Below, piece by piece: positions 1-6,675 of a DNA stretch of 8,792 nt. The position numbers and the translations under genes are program-made. Numbering within the stretch: the stretch's first letter is position 1; the number at the start of each line of letters is the position of its first letter. This DNA comes from Parachlamydiales bacterium (GTDB taxonomy: Bacteria > Chlamydiota > Chlamydiia > Chlamydiales > Simkaniaceae). The stretch spans positions 1 through 8,792 of the forward strand of contig DAOWHK010000092.1 in NCBI GenBank assembly GCA_030641465.1, read 5' to 3'. Under the pieces are notes generated by a model. That model had not been told where the DNA came from. It searched no databases and saw only the letters and a program-made list of their open reading frames with translations.

Positions 1-83
1 AGGCTCTTTTAGAATTTTAGACGGAGCGAGCGATCATTGCCGGTCGGCAAGGCGCGAGTGAGGATAGAATTCTAAAAGAGCCT
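1..83. repeat. MITE-like palindromic repeat, copy 1
   Basis: This short element has perfect 16-bp terminal inverted repeats: AGGCTCTTTTAGAATT at 1-16 is the reverse complement of 68-83. The stem can continue inward for about three weaker pairs. A second hairpin, TTGCC-GGTC-GGCAA (37-50), sits in the centre. The core between the arms is GC-rich (gagcgagcg and cgcgagtgag tracts) and contrasts with the AT-rich surroundings. Bases 1-76 recur without mismatch at 317-392. No ORF fits inside, so it would be a non-autonomous element or an extragenic palindrome. The element begins at the window edge, so any target-site duplication on the left cannot be seen. Confidence 0.8.
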
Positions 84-123
84 CCTTGTTAAATTCCCAA
101 ACTTTGAACCGGTTTATGTATAA

Positions 124-246
124 ATGAAAGAGTTTTATGGAGAAAAAACCCCCATAAGTCGTTATTATTTAGCCAGTTTTGTTTTTCCTGACCCCTCTTT
201 AGAAAAAATAGAAGAGCAATTATCAAAGATCTGGTATTATGGATAA
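124..246 (+). CDS. Small 40-residue ORF or gene remnant of unknown function
   Basis: ATG at 124 opens 40 codons ending at TAA 244-246, with an in-frame TAA directly upstream (121-123). The predicted peptide starts MKEFYGEKTPISRYY and ends EEQLSKIWYYG. Its composition is protein-like: a hydrophobic/aromatic first half (YYLASFVF), then a charged amphipathic helix (PSLEKIEEQLSKIW). No Shine-Dalgarno sequence is visible; the upstream bases are ggtttatgtataa. It lies between two copies of a MITE-like repeat, so it may be a leftover of a gene disrupted by repeat insertion rather than a functional small protein. I do not recognise the family. Confidence 0.25.
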   Translation: MKEFYGEKTPISRYYLASFVFPDPSLEKIEEQLSKIWYYG

Positions 247-262
247 AAAGTTCATATTTTGA

Positions 263-474
263 ATTGAATTTTGATTGATATACACAATCCAGTTCAAGAC
301 TTGGGTTTTAACAAGAAGGCTCTTTTAGAATTTTAGACGGAGCGAGCGATCATTGCCGGTCGGCAAGGCGCGAGTGAGGATAGAATTCTAAAGCAAAGCC
401 GACGAAGTCAAAACACAAATCTTGAACTGGATTGTGTATAGGATACAGATGGATTTTATCAATCAAAATTCAAT
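263..474. repeat. Large inverted repeat enclosing MITE copy 2
   Basis: The left arm 263-299 pairs with the right arm in two perfect blocks. Bases 279-299 are the reverse complement of 420-440 (21 bp), and 263-278 are the reverse complement of 459-474 (16 bp). An 18-base segment (441-458, ggatacagatggatttta) is present only in the right arm. A weaker continuation pairs 300-310 with 409-419 at about 8 of 11 positions. The interior (311-408) is occupied by the second MITE-like copy. The structure could form a long hairpin or cruciform just upstream of the pgpH-like gene. It may be the termini of an older element or a duplicated promoter segment. Confidence 0.75.
317..392. repeat. MITE-like palindromic repeat, copy 2
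   Basis: Bases 317-392 are identical to 1-76 and in the same orientation. The right terminal repeat is damaged: after TCTAAA the sequence reads gcaaagcc instead of agagcct, so the outer part of the 16-bp terminal repeat is eroded, although a similar agcc may extend it to about 399. The internal TTGCC-GGTC-GGCAA hairpin is intact at 353-366. The perfect identity of the two copies suggests recent spread or gene conversion. Confidence 0.8.
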
Positions 475-490
475 ACACTATTTAGATAAC

Positions 491-495
491 TTAGG
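491..495 (+). promoter_or_regulatory. Ribosome binding site of the pgpH-like gene
   Basis: TTAGG at 491-495 lies 8 bases before the ATG at 504. It is the best purine-rich match in the leader and supports that start. No convincing -35/-10 pair stands out between the inverted repeat (ending at 474) and this site, so the promoter may lie within the right arm of that repeat. Confidence 0.45.
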
Positions 496-503
496 AATAA
501 GTA

Positions 504-2624
504 ATGCTTGACGGCGCGAAAAAAGAGAGTGGTTCTATAAAAAAATGGTGGAAAGAAGGGCAATCAGGTAGCCGTTTATTGGTTGGTTTTGCGCTTCTTG
601 CCTCTCTTGCACTATTTTTACATTTTCGAGAAGTGCATATTGAGATACTCGAGCTCGATGATGCTGCAAAAAATTATGTTGTGGCGCAAGTAGATTTTGA
701 GTTTCCTGACCAAGAAGCTACAGTCATCGTAAAAAGGGAATCTGTCCGAGATCTTGGCGATGTCTACCGCATTGAAGTAAGTGAGGTAGAAAAGAAGAGA
801 GGGCAATTTGAAAATTATCTCATAAAAAATCCAGGTTGGCGCAAAATTTTAGAATCGACAACGTTCGAAGAAATTTATGAAGCTGCAGATAGCATCAAAA
901 ATGCGTTGCTAGGGATTCGTTTTTCCGATGAGCGTACACTGCAGCTTGTGCATATGATAAGCATTGCAAAACATCCTTTTTTCCTTTTTCCAAAGGACCT
1001 ACGAGGAAAGCGCTTGATGCTCTCTGAAGAAATGTGGGACTCCGTAGAAAAAACTGCGAGTGTAGATCGCCATTATCACAAATCGACACTAAATTTTATC
1101 ATTGATTATTTTCGAGCTACCTCTTGGGAGCTCTCTTTTGATGAAGCGATGCAAAGGCAAATTCGCCAAGCGATTGAAGAGGACATTCCCTGGAAGTACA
1201 CAAAAGTTAATGCAGGAAGTCGCATCATTGACCAGGGAGAAAGAGTCACATCGCGTCATTTAGCCATGATTCAGGCGATGAAACAAGCGCTCGGTGAGCA
1301 GCGCAATCTTTGGCAACCGCTTACTCTTTTTGGAAGTTTGATCTTTGCCTTAGCTATCACAATTCTTGGATTTTATTACTTTAAACTCACTCACAACAGC
1401 TTTTTGCTGTCACTAAAACAACTAGCACTTTTTGCAACCATTATTATTTTGACACTCATTTTAGCAAAAGTAACAGAATATTTCCTCCTTCGTAATGAAG
1501 CTAATCTTTTCGATACTGTTCGTTATCCCCTTTTTGTGCCCTTTGCAGCGATACTTATCTGCACACTTATTGGAGCGGAAATCTCCCTGTTTTCTACTTG
1601 CCTACTGTCTGTTATTCTTGGGTTGTCACTCGCGGTTGATCACAGCAGGTTTATCGTCATTAACTTGCTTACAGGTATTGCTGCAATCCTGTTTGCTAGA
1701 TCTCTTCGCAAAAGAAAAGAAGTTTTTGCAATCTGTGGTAAAGTGTGGCTCTTATGCATCCCTCTTTTTTTCGTCTACAATTTTGCGCACAATACCCTGT
1801 GGAGCAATGTAATTGTAACAGACTTAATTAGTACTTTTTCTTTTTTAATTATGACAGCGATCCTTGTTGTGGGGCTACTCCCTATTTTTGAGTCGCTCTT
1901 TCATATCATGACAGATATTACGCTCATGGAATATATGGATCCAAATAACGAGCTTTTAAGACGTCTAAGCATCGAAGCGCCAGGGACTTACCAGCACTGC
2001 CTTGTTGTCGGAAGCTTAGCAGAATCAGCAGCACAGTCAATTGGTGCAAACGGTCTTTTTTGCCGCGTTTCCACTCTTTATCACGATATTGGAAAACTTT
2101 TTAATCCCCATTATTTTACAGAAAATCAAATAGGGGGATTTAATATTCATCAGCTACTAACGCCTGTGGAATCGACTCAGGTGATTATTGCCCACGTGAC
2201 AGAAGGGGAGGCGCTTGCTAGAAAACACGACCTTCCTCAAACCTTTATAGATGTCATTCGCGAGCATCATGGGACAACGCTTGTGTACTATTTTTACTGC
2301 AAGCAAGTAGAGCAAATGGGAGGAGATGTTGATGCCGTCGATGAAAAACAGTTTCGCTATCCAGGCCCTAAACCCGTTTCGAAAGAGTCTGCAATTATTA
2401 TGATCGCAGATACCATAGAAGCTGCCTCTCGCTCCCTTGAGGAAGTCAATGAAGAGACGATTACAGATCTTGTCGATCGCCTCGTTGCAGATAAAGTGGA
2501 TGAAGGACAATTAGATAACTGCCTATTAACCTTTAAAGAGCTTGGAGCAGTAAAGAAGAAAATTATTAAAACTCTCGTTGTCACAAGACATCTTCGAGTG
2601 AAATATCCAGAAAAAAAGCACTAA
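504..2624 (+). CDS. pgpH: 7TM-HD family c-di-AMP phosphodiesterase (PgpH-like)
   Basis: Membrane-bound metal-dependent phosphohydrolase. Characterised PgpH proteins hydrolyse cyclic di-AMP to pApA. The 706 residues follow the family architecture: an N-terminal membrane anchor (about 24-40); an extracytoplasmic 7TMR-HDED-type region (about 45-265); seven hydrophobic segments (about 273-293, 302-322, 341-360, 361-378, 382-399, 407-427 and 441-461); and a cytoplasmic HD domain (about 490-690). All expected HD-domain metal ligands are visible: H498 in GTYQHC, H527-D528 in YHDIGK, H564 in IIAHV, H588-H589 in REHHG and D636 in IIADTIEA. Length is normal for the family, and I see no frameshift or missing ligand. 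The start is supported by TTAGG 8 bases upstream. The gene stands alone after the repeat region and converges with the next gene, overlapping its stop by 4 bp. The family assignment is strong; the c-di-AMP specificity is inferred from homologues. Confidence 0.93.
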   Translation: MLDGAKKESGSIKKWWKEGQSGSRLLVGFALLASLALFLHFREVHIEILELDDAAKNYVVAQVDFEFPDQEATVIVKRESVRDLGDVYRIEVSEVEKKRGQFENYLIKNPGWRKILESTTFEEIYEAADSIKNALLGIRFSDERTLQLVHMISIAKHPFFLFPKDLRGKRLMLSEEMWDSVEKTASVDRHYHKSTLNFIIDYFRATSWELSFDEAMQRQIRQAIEEDIPWKYTKVNAGSRIIDQGERVTSRHLAMIQAMKQALGEQRNLWQPLTLFGSLIFALAITILGFYYFKLTHNSFLLSLKQLALFATIIILTLILAKVTEYFLLRNEANLFDTVRYPLFVPFAAILICTLIGAEISLFSTCLLSVILGLSLAVDHSRFIVINLLTGIAAILFARSLRKRKEVFAICGKVWLLCIPLFFVYNFAHNTLWSNVIVTDLISTFSFLIMTAILVVGLLPIFESLFHIMTDITLMEYMDPNNELLRRLSIEAPGTYQHCLVVGSLAESAAQSIGANGLFCRVSTLYHDIGKLFNPHYFTENQIGGFNIHQLLTPVESTQVIIAHVTEGEALARKHDLPQTFIDVIREHHGTTLVYYFYCKQVEQMGGDVDAVDEKQFRYPGPKPVSKESAIIMIADTIEAASRSLEEVNEETITDLVDRLVADKVDEGQLDNCLLTFKELGAVKKKIIKTLVVTRHLRVKYPEKKH

Positions 2625-3976
2625 CGAATTTGATGAAAATTCAGTTCGTGAAGAAGATGCCGACCAGAAAATCCATTGTCAAATGCCACGCGAAATCTTC
2701 CGGAATGTGGCTCCATGACAGCTGTTTGCGTTGTTTCTAAGCAGCAAACATAAGGCTCAGCAAGAATTGCTTCTATGGGCCGGTTCACTCTATTTTCTAA
2801 AAAGGGAGTAATCGTAGAGTCTCTGATATCACCAGTTGTTGTAGTACTTGAATATGTTCCATTTAATACACGCATACATCCACTTTGAGAGCATCCATCC
2901 TCAAAATTTCTGATATGATGAGTGCCTCCAGCATTTTGAAAAAAATGGACGGCTGCCGCCCCCGTTCTGTCAGAAGCTGATAGGTGGTAGGCAGACATCG
3001 GAGATTCAGCGCGTGCATGAGTTGTAACGTTTGACACACTTGCAGACCTTTCTAATAAACGTCTGTTATAAAAACTTGAACTTAGACAAGTAGGATCCGT
3101 TCGAGCATATATTGTTGACGAAACATTCATACTTAGGCAAAGCCCTTGGTCATTCATCCCAGTAAGAACTCCAACAAGTGCTGGATTTCCAAGATCGAGT
3201 GTAGAATGCCGACCATCTGTATAATTTCTTTTGATCATCAAACTATGAGTTCCGAGTACTCCAAGCGATGGGAAGTCTAAATTTCTTGCAAAAACAATAT
3301 TTCCCTCTGCATTTCTTTCAAAAAATACAGAACATCCAAGGCGTGTGTTCGGCCCCCAGACAGATTGAGTAGATTCTAATTGCTGCAGATCAGGAAGCAT
3401 TTGAAAGATGATCATTTGATCCACAGTCAAATAGCGTGCAGATGATCCAAAGCCTTGTTCTTGTGACCAAGCGTTATACCCATCAACAAGACCTTCGATC
3501 TCTTGTAAATATTCTCTAGGAATACGTTCTCGAAATGCTCTAATTGCTTGATCGTTAAAGACGCCTCCTAAAATATGCAGATATTTACTTGAAAGATTTG
3601 AAATTGCATCTCCACATAAATACCCTTGAGCTTTGCCTGCAGTGTATGGACTGTCCGAGTCAAGAGAGAGTATGGGAACATCCCCTTCATAATATAACCT
3701 TCCCCCTTCGCACTCAGAAGGAGTGTAAACATGATTTGCCATATCATGAGTAGGGGGAATAAACAAATCAAGGTAGACAGAAGCAGTATAAAATGCTAAC
3801 GCAAATACCGCTTCAGAGATAGCGGTTACAGCAGATAACATCGGAGCAGTATTTGCAATGAGCAAAGCTCCAAAAACATAGCTTGCAACTTCGAGCGTTT
3901 TTACAATCGTTGGATGATTATGAATCCAAAACGTTAAAGGTTCTGAGCTATAATATGTTGGTGTAGTTGAAATCAT
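2621..3976 (-). CDS. Membrane-anchored cysteine Ntn hydrolase (CBAH/NAAA/C45 superfamily), paralogue 1
   Basis: Predicted amidohydrolase of 451 residues. Two hydrophobic segments near the N terminus (about 27-45 and 46-72) precede a catalytic domain with the signature LGCSVFFE...VFARNLDFP. C215 is the likely nucleophile, exposed by self-cleavage after G214. R231 and D234 lie at C+16 and C+19, the spacing of Cys/Arg/Asp in acid ceramidase, N-acylethanolamine acid amidase (NAAA) and bile salt hydrolases. GVLTGMNDQGLCLSMN (269-284) matches the conserved strand region of C45/NAAA-type enzymes. N372 and R385, 13 residues apart, fit the later Asn/Arg pair of acid ceramidase/NAAA rather than the wider spacing in bile salt hydrolase. 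It is a tandem paralogue of the gene at 5534-4044, 67 bp upstream, and shares that protein's C-terminal pattern AFDN-x(3)-GR. No Shine-Dalgarno is seen before the ATG (leader aaactaaaaaata). The substrate is unknown: N-acyl lipids, ceramide, peptides or beta-lactams are all possible in this superfamily. Confidence 0.8.
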   Translation of the reverse strand: MISTTPTYYSSEPLTFWIHNHPTIVKTLEVASYVFGALLIANTAPMLSAVTAISEAVFALAFYTASVYLDLFIPPTHDMANHVYTPSECEGGRLYYEGDVPILSLDSDSPYTAGKAQGYLCGDAISNLSSKYLHILGGVFNDQAIRAFRERIPREYLQEIEGLVDGYNAWSQEQGFGSSARYLTVDQMIIFQMLPDLQQLESTQSVWGPNTRLGCSVFFERNAEGNIVFARNLDFPSLGVLGTHSLMIKRNYTDGRHSTLDLGNPALVGVLTGMNDQGLCLSMNVSSTIYARTDPTCLSSSFYNRRLLERSASVSNVTTHARAESPMSAYHLSASDRTGAAAVHFFQNAGGTHHIRNFEDGCSQSGCMRVLNGTYSSTTTTGDIRDSTITPFLENRVNRPIEAILAEPYVCCLETTQTAVMEPHSGRFRVAFDNGFSGRHLLHELNFHQIR

Positions 3977-3991
3977 TATTTTTTAGTTTGT

Positions 3992-4004
3992 TTTTTGTAA
4001 TAAT
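3992..4004 (-). promoter_or_regulatory. Shared 13-bp leader motif upstream of paralogue 1
   Basis: Read on the minus strand, ATTATTACAAAAA lies 16 bases before the ATG of the 451-residue hydrolase. The same 13-mer lies 10 bases before the ATG of its paralogue (5544-5556), where it overlaps a TATAAT -10 box. Here the upstream bases give GATTAT with a possible TTGTAT 18 bases further upstream, a weak promoter. The second copy of the gene was therefore probably duplicated with its own 5' region and may be transcribed independently as well as by read-through. Confidence 0.35.
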
Positions 4005-4043
4005 CGCACGGGATTTCAATTTAATACAAATAAAAATAATATT

Positions 4044-5534
4044 TTAATTTATTTCTTCAAATGATATGGTTTGCATAGGAAGGCGCCCAGCATAAGCGTT
4101 ATCAAAAGCAATATGAACACCACTATTATCAAAAACAATTTTTTGAATTGTATTTTCATCGCAGACACGAGGTAATTCAAGAACCTTTTCGAGGGGTAGA
4201 TTATTTCTATTCTCTAAAAAAGGCTTGATTTTGTCATTTCTAAAAGCATCGTGACCTTCAATTCCTCTCGAGTAACGCCCGTTAAGAGTGTAAAGGCATT
4301 TTCCGTCTTCTAATTCCCTTGTATAATGAAGAGGTCGAGGCTTTTGCGTAAGATAAGAGATAAGAGGTTGTATACAATCTTTTAATGCAGTTTCATATAC
4401 TTTCCTGTGAGTATTTTGAAAAAAATGAATAGAAATTGCTGTTGTTTTGTCCGCAACAGAGAGATGAAAAGGATTCGATGGGGAAGATTTTTCTGTTGCA
4501 GCTGTTACCTCTAATACACTCGAGCAAGTTTCTAACAGGTAACGAGTGTAAAGGCAAATGGGGAGATTTTTTAATGGATCATCAGGTGGCCTCGCATCTG
4601 CTGTATTTATTGCTAAAATAAGGCCATTACTATTTATTCCAGTTAATGTGCCAGTGATAGAAGGGTATCCAATCTCAAGCGTAGAGTTTTTGTTGCTCAT
4701 ATGATTTCTTTTGATGAGTAAAGTATAAGTTCCAAGAACTCCTCGAGATGGTTGATCGAGATTTCTTGCAACAATAATTCCTTTCTCAGGATCTTTTTCC
4801 ATAAAAACAGAGCATCCATTAGGGCTGTCATTAGGTCCGTAATCCTCAAAATGATCGCGAGCCCACTTTTCTTGAAATCCTTGTCGGTGTATCTTAAATG
4901 CTCTAGATGAGATGTGTTCCTGCTCTGGAATTGTATGAAAATAAATGCATTGATCGATTGTAAGTGGCTTTGCCTTTTTCCAAAACGACTGCTCATCTAC
5001 CCATTTGTTATATCCGTTAACAAGACCTTCGATCTCCAGTAAGTTTTCTTTGGGAATCGTGCTTTTAAAATCCTTAAACATTTGACACTCTAAATATTCT
5101 GGATCAACAGGAAAGCGGGAACTTATTTGCAAAATAGCATTGCCACATAAATAACCTTGAGCCTCTCCTGCCTCGAAGGCATTATCTGATTTTAAACTAA
5201 GAATTGGAAGATCGCCTCTGTAGTAAAGGCTACTGCCCTTGTATTCTCCCTCAGAATACACATGCGCCCTCATGTTGTGATAGGACGGAAGGTTTGAGTG
5301 GAGAAGAGCCCCAGAAATTTTCCTAAACAATAGTGCATACACCAGCTCTGCTGCCCCTAAACAAACAATTCGGCGATTGCTTAAGTCTGGAGTTTTTAGA
5401 AAAACCTTAGCGATGAGTGCTCCACCAAGAGCTATTCCCGCAATTTTAAGAAATTGGATAGTCTTTGGATGCTCATAAATCAAAACATCTCTTGCAGCCC
5501 GATTATTAATTACTGATGCGACAGTTGTAGTCAT
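4044..5534 (-). CDS. Membrane-anchored cysteine Ntn hydrolase (CBAH/NAAA/C45 superfamily), paralogue 2
   Basis: A 496-residue paralogue of the downstream 451-residue hydrolase, with the same order of parts. Hydrophobic segments at about 26-46 and 56-78 are separated by a short polar turn (KTPDLSNRR). A helical linker with the conserved pattern LxEIEGLVxGYNxW (about 165-178) follows, then the catalytic domain. C241 in NGCSVFME is the predicted nucleophile and self-cleavage site; R257 and D260 are at C+16 and C+19. TGTLTGINSNGLILAIN (294-310) is the conserved core strand, and N418 with R432 is the probable late Asn/Arg pair (14 apart, one more than in the paralogue). It differs from paralogue 1 by insertions near 205-232 and 384-408. 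The gene starts a leftward transcription unit, diverges from the gene at 5686 and has a good -10 box. Known relatives hydrolyse linear amide bonds. I infer anchoring in a bacterial or inclusion membrane from the two N-terminal segments; the substrate cannot be assigned. Confidence 0.8.
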   Translation of the reverse strand: MTTTVASVINNRAARDVLIYEHPKTIQFLKIAGIALGGALIAKVFLKTPDLSNRRIVCLGAAELVYALLFRKISGALLHSNLPSYHNMRAHVYSEGEYKGSSLYYRGDLPILSLKSDNAFEAGEAQGYLCGNAILQISSRFPVDPEYLECQMFKDFKSTIPKENLLEIEGLVNGYNKWVDEQSFWKKAKPLTIDQCIYFHTIPEQEHISSRAFKIHRQGFQEKWARDHFEDYGPNDSPNGCSVFMEKDPEKGIIVARNLDQPSRGVLGTYTLLIKRNHMSNKNSTLEIGYPSITGTLTGINSNGLILAINTADARPPDDPLKNLPICLYTRYLLETCSSVLEVTAATEKSSPSNPFHLSVADKTTAISIHFFQNTHRKVYETALKDCIQPLISYLTQKPRPLHYTRELEDGKCLYTLNGRYSRGIEGHDAFRNDKIKPFLENRNNLPLEKVLELPRVCDENTIQKIVFDNSGVHIAFDNAYAGRLPMQTISFEEIN

Positions 5535-5543
5535 TAGTATGCC

Positions 5544-5556
5544 TTTTTGTAATAAT
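5544..5556 (-). promoter_or_regulatory. Shared 13-bp leader motif upstream of paralogue 2
   Basis: The minus-strand 13-mer ATTATTACAAAAA is identical to the one before paralogue 1 (3992-4004). Its ATT overlaps the end of the TATAAT box at 5555-5560, so it probably marks the transcription start region. It is kept between paralogues whose coding sequences have diverged considerably. Confidence 0.4.
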
Positions 5557-5583
5557 TATACTGCAAAAACTAATAAAATTAAA
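5555..5583 (-). promoter_or_regulatory. Predicted promoter of the hydrolase pair
   Basis: Minus-strand TATAAT (plus coordinates 5555-5560) is a perfect -10 box, with TTTAAT (5578-5583) 17 bases upstream as a weak -35. The ATG of the 496-residue hydrolase begins at 5534, giving a short leader. The same TTTAAT-N17-TATAAT arrangement occurs before the gene at 7013. Similarity to the sigma-70/sigma-66 consensus is good only in the -10 box. Confidence 0.45.
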
Positions 5584-5601
5584 CCACGATTTTAAAAGCT
5601 T

Positions 5602-5639
5602 GTTAATTAACCGTTTACGAAAATTAGTTAATTAATTAA
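5602..5639. promoter_or_regulatory. Paired TTAATTAA palindromes in the divergent intergenic region
   Basis: GTTAATTAAC (5602-5611) is a perfect 10-bp palindrome. A second run, GTTAATTAATTAA (5627-5639), starts 25 bases later. Both lie between the divergent starts at 5534 and 5686, where a shared regulator could bind. In so AT-rich a region this may be chance. Confidence 0.2.
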
Positions 5640-5653
5640 ATTAATATGATATG

Positions 5654-5684
5654 ATAATGATATTAAATAATAATAAAGGTTAAT
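5654..5684 (+). promoter_or_regulatory. Leader of the 329-residue gene, similar to that of the gene at 7013
   Basis: GATAAT (5653-5658) or TATGAT (5645-5650) can serve as the -10 box. The stretch from ATAATGATATTAAA to AAAGGTTAAT resembles 6966-6992 upstream of the next gene. The Shine-Dalgarno AAAGG (5675-5679) lies 6 bases before the ATG at 5686 and fixes that start. Confidence 0.45.
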
Positions 5685-5685
5685 T

Positions 5686-6675
5686 ATGAGTGTTTCAGGC
5701 GTAAATTCAAATATTTGTTACAAAAGAGTGTTAAATCAAGAACATAATCAATTATCAAGTGACATACTAAAATTAAAAAGTGCATTAAAAGACTGGAAAG
5801 AGCAAGCGAATTCAGGACCCCGCAGTGCAATAATAACACAATTTGTCCAGCAAATAGAGAGTAAGAATAACAGACTTGCGCAAATTGACCTTGAACTGTT
5901 TCCTGCATCTCAACAATCAAGAGTTGCATCCTCTCAAGAAAATCTCATTCATGCGCAGCGAGCAGTTTTACGAGCTACAACCTCCGATTATAAGCCACTT
6001 GAAGAGCAAACCACCCAGACCATTCTACTTTATGCAAAAGCACTTGAAAAGAAAATGACTGAAGCCATTGAGAGCGCTCCAATCGTTGAGCTGGAACAAT
6101 CCGATGACATGCCTGAGGAAATTTCGATGTTAGCTCTATCTACAGCCATTAAAATGTGTATAGATCGTCCTTGGATAGAAGATACTGATTGTCATCTCAA
6201 CGCATTTTTTGCGAAAAAACTTGGGATGACACTGCAAGAATTCAACAAATTTGAAGAAGTTACATTAAGATTGATAGATTATCGCACGCACATTCCAAAA
6301 GAGGAGTTAAGAAAACTTCAAACTGCACCGCAAACAACGTCTCCAGCTGACTGTCAAGCAGTAAAAGTGGAGGTAAAAAATCTGCGGATGCCAATACATC
6401 AAGCTGAGAATCTAGAGAGAACAAATCAAGAAGTATTAAAAAAGCATAAAGTCATCCCAGATAAGTTCAAAACAGGTGAGGCGCTCGCTACTCAAAAGCA
6501 AGAGTGCCTAATAAAAATAGAGAAATTAAGCAATGAGTTAGAGAGGCTATCTATTGCAGCTCTAACTTCTAGTGAGCAAAAAACGCCAAGCGCTGAAGAT
6601 GCACATAACGAATGTCTTATGAAAATAAAATCCACGCAAAAAGCTCTTTCCAAAGCTTTTATGGAATTAGAGTAA
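5686..6675 (+). CDS. Unrecognised helical/coiled-coil repeat protein, probably 3'-truncated
   Basis: The 329 residues are almost entirely charged, helix-prone sequence with no signal peptide or membrane segment. I do not recognise the family. The C-terminal third contains a repeat of about 36 residues: ECLIKIEKLSNELERLS begins at 273 and ECLMKIKSTQKALSKAF at 309. A third unit (KRLMSKVESTEKTL) would begin at 345, but it lies beyond the TAA at 6673-6675, so the present stop seems to have cut the protein inside the repeat array. The middle region (about 140-200) looks more globular, with a cluster of Cys, Trp and hydrophobic residues (KMCIDRPWIEDTDCH). AAAGG 6 bases before the ATG supports the start. 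It diverges from the hydrolase pair and precedes other candidate secreted or inclusion proteins, so a host-interaction role is possible but not shown. Confidence 0.7.
   Translation: MSVSGVNSNICYKRVLNQEHNQLSSDILKLKSALKDWKEQANSGPRSAIITQFVQQIESKNNRLAQIDLELFPASQQSRVASSQENLIHAQRAVLRATTSDYKPLEEQTTQTILLYAKALEKKMTEAIESAPIVELEQSDDMPEEISMLALSTAIKMCIDRPWIEDTDCHLNAFFAKKLGMTLQEFNKFEEVTLRLIDYRTHIPKEELRKLQTAPQTTSPADCQAVKVEVKNLRMPIHQAENLERTNQEVLKKHKVIPDKFKTGEALATQKQECLIKIEKLSNELERLSIAALTSSEQKTPSAEDAHNECLMKIKSTQKALSKAFMELE

Noticed and set aside
1..392. CRISPR-like array
   Set aside because: There are only two repeat copies of 76 bp, separated by 240 bp, with no short regular spacers.
1495..1812. Plus-strand 105-codon ORF with hydrophobic sequence
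   Set aside because: It is an alternative frame of the transmembrane region of the pgpH-like gene, where T-rich codons make any frame hydrophobic.
2157..2584. Minus-strand ORFs of 117 and 75 codons inside the pgpH-like gene
   Set aside because: They lie opposite the highly conserved HD-domain coding region and show no recognisable protein features.
4436..4996. Small ORFs on both strands inside the 496-residue hydrolase gene
   Set aside because: They are shadows of a well-supported catalytic domain that is conserved with its paralogue.
2621..5534. Direct naming of the two hydrolases as bile salt (choloylglycine) hydrolases
   Set aside because: The nucleophile lies deep in the chain and the late Asn-Arg spacing is 13-14, which fits acid ceramidase/NAAA/C45-type enzymes better, so only the superfamily is called.
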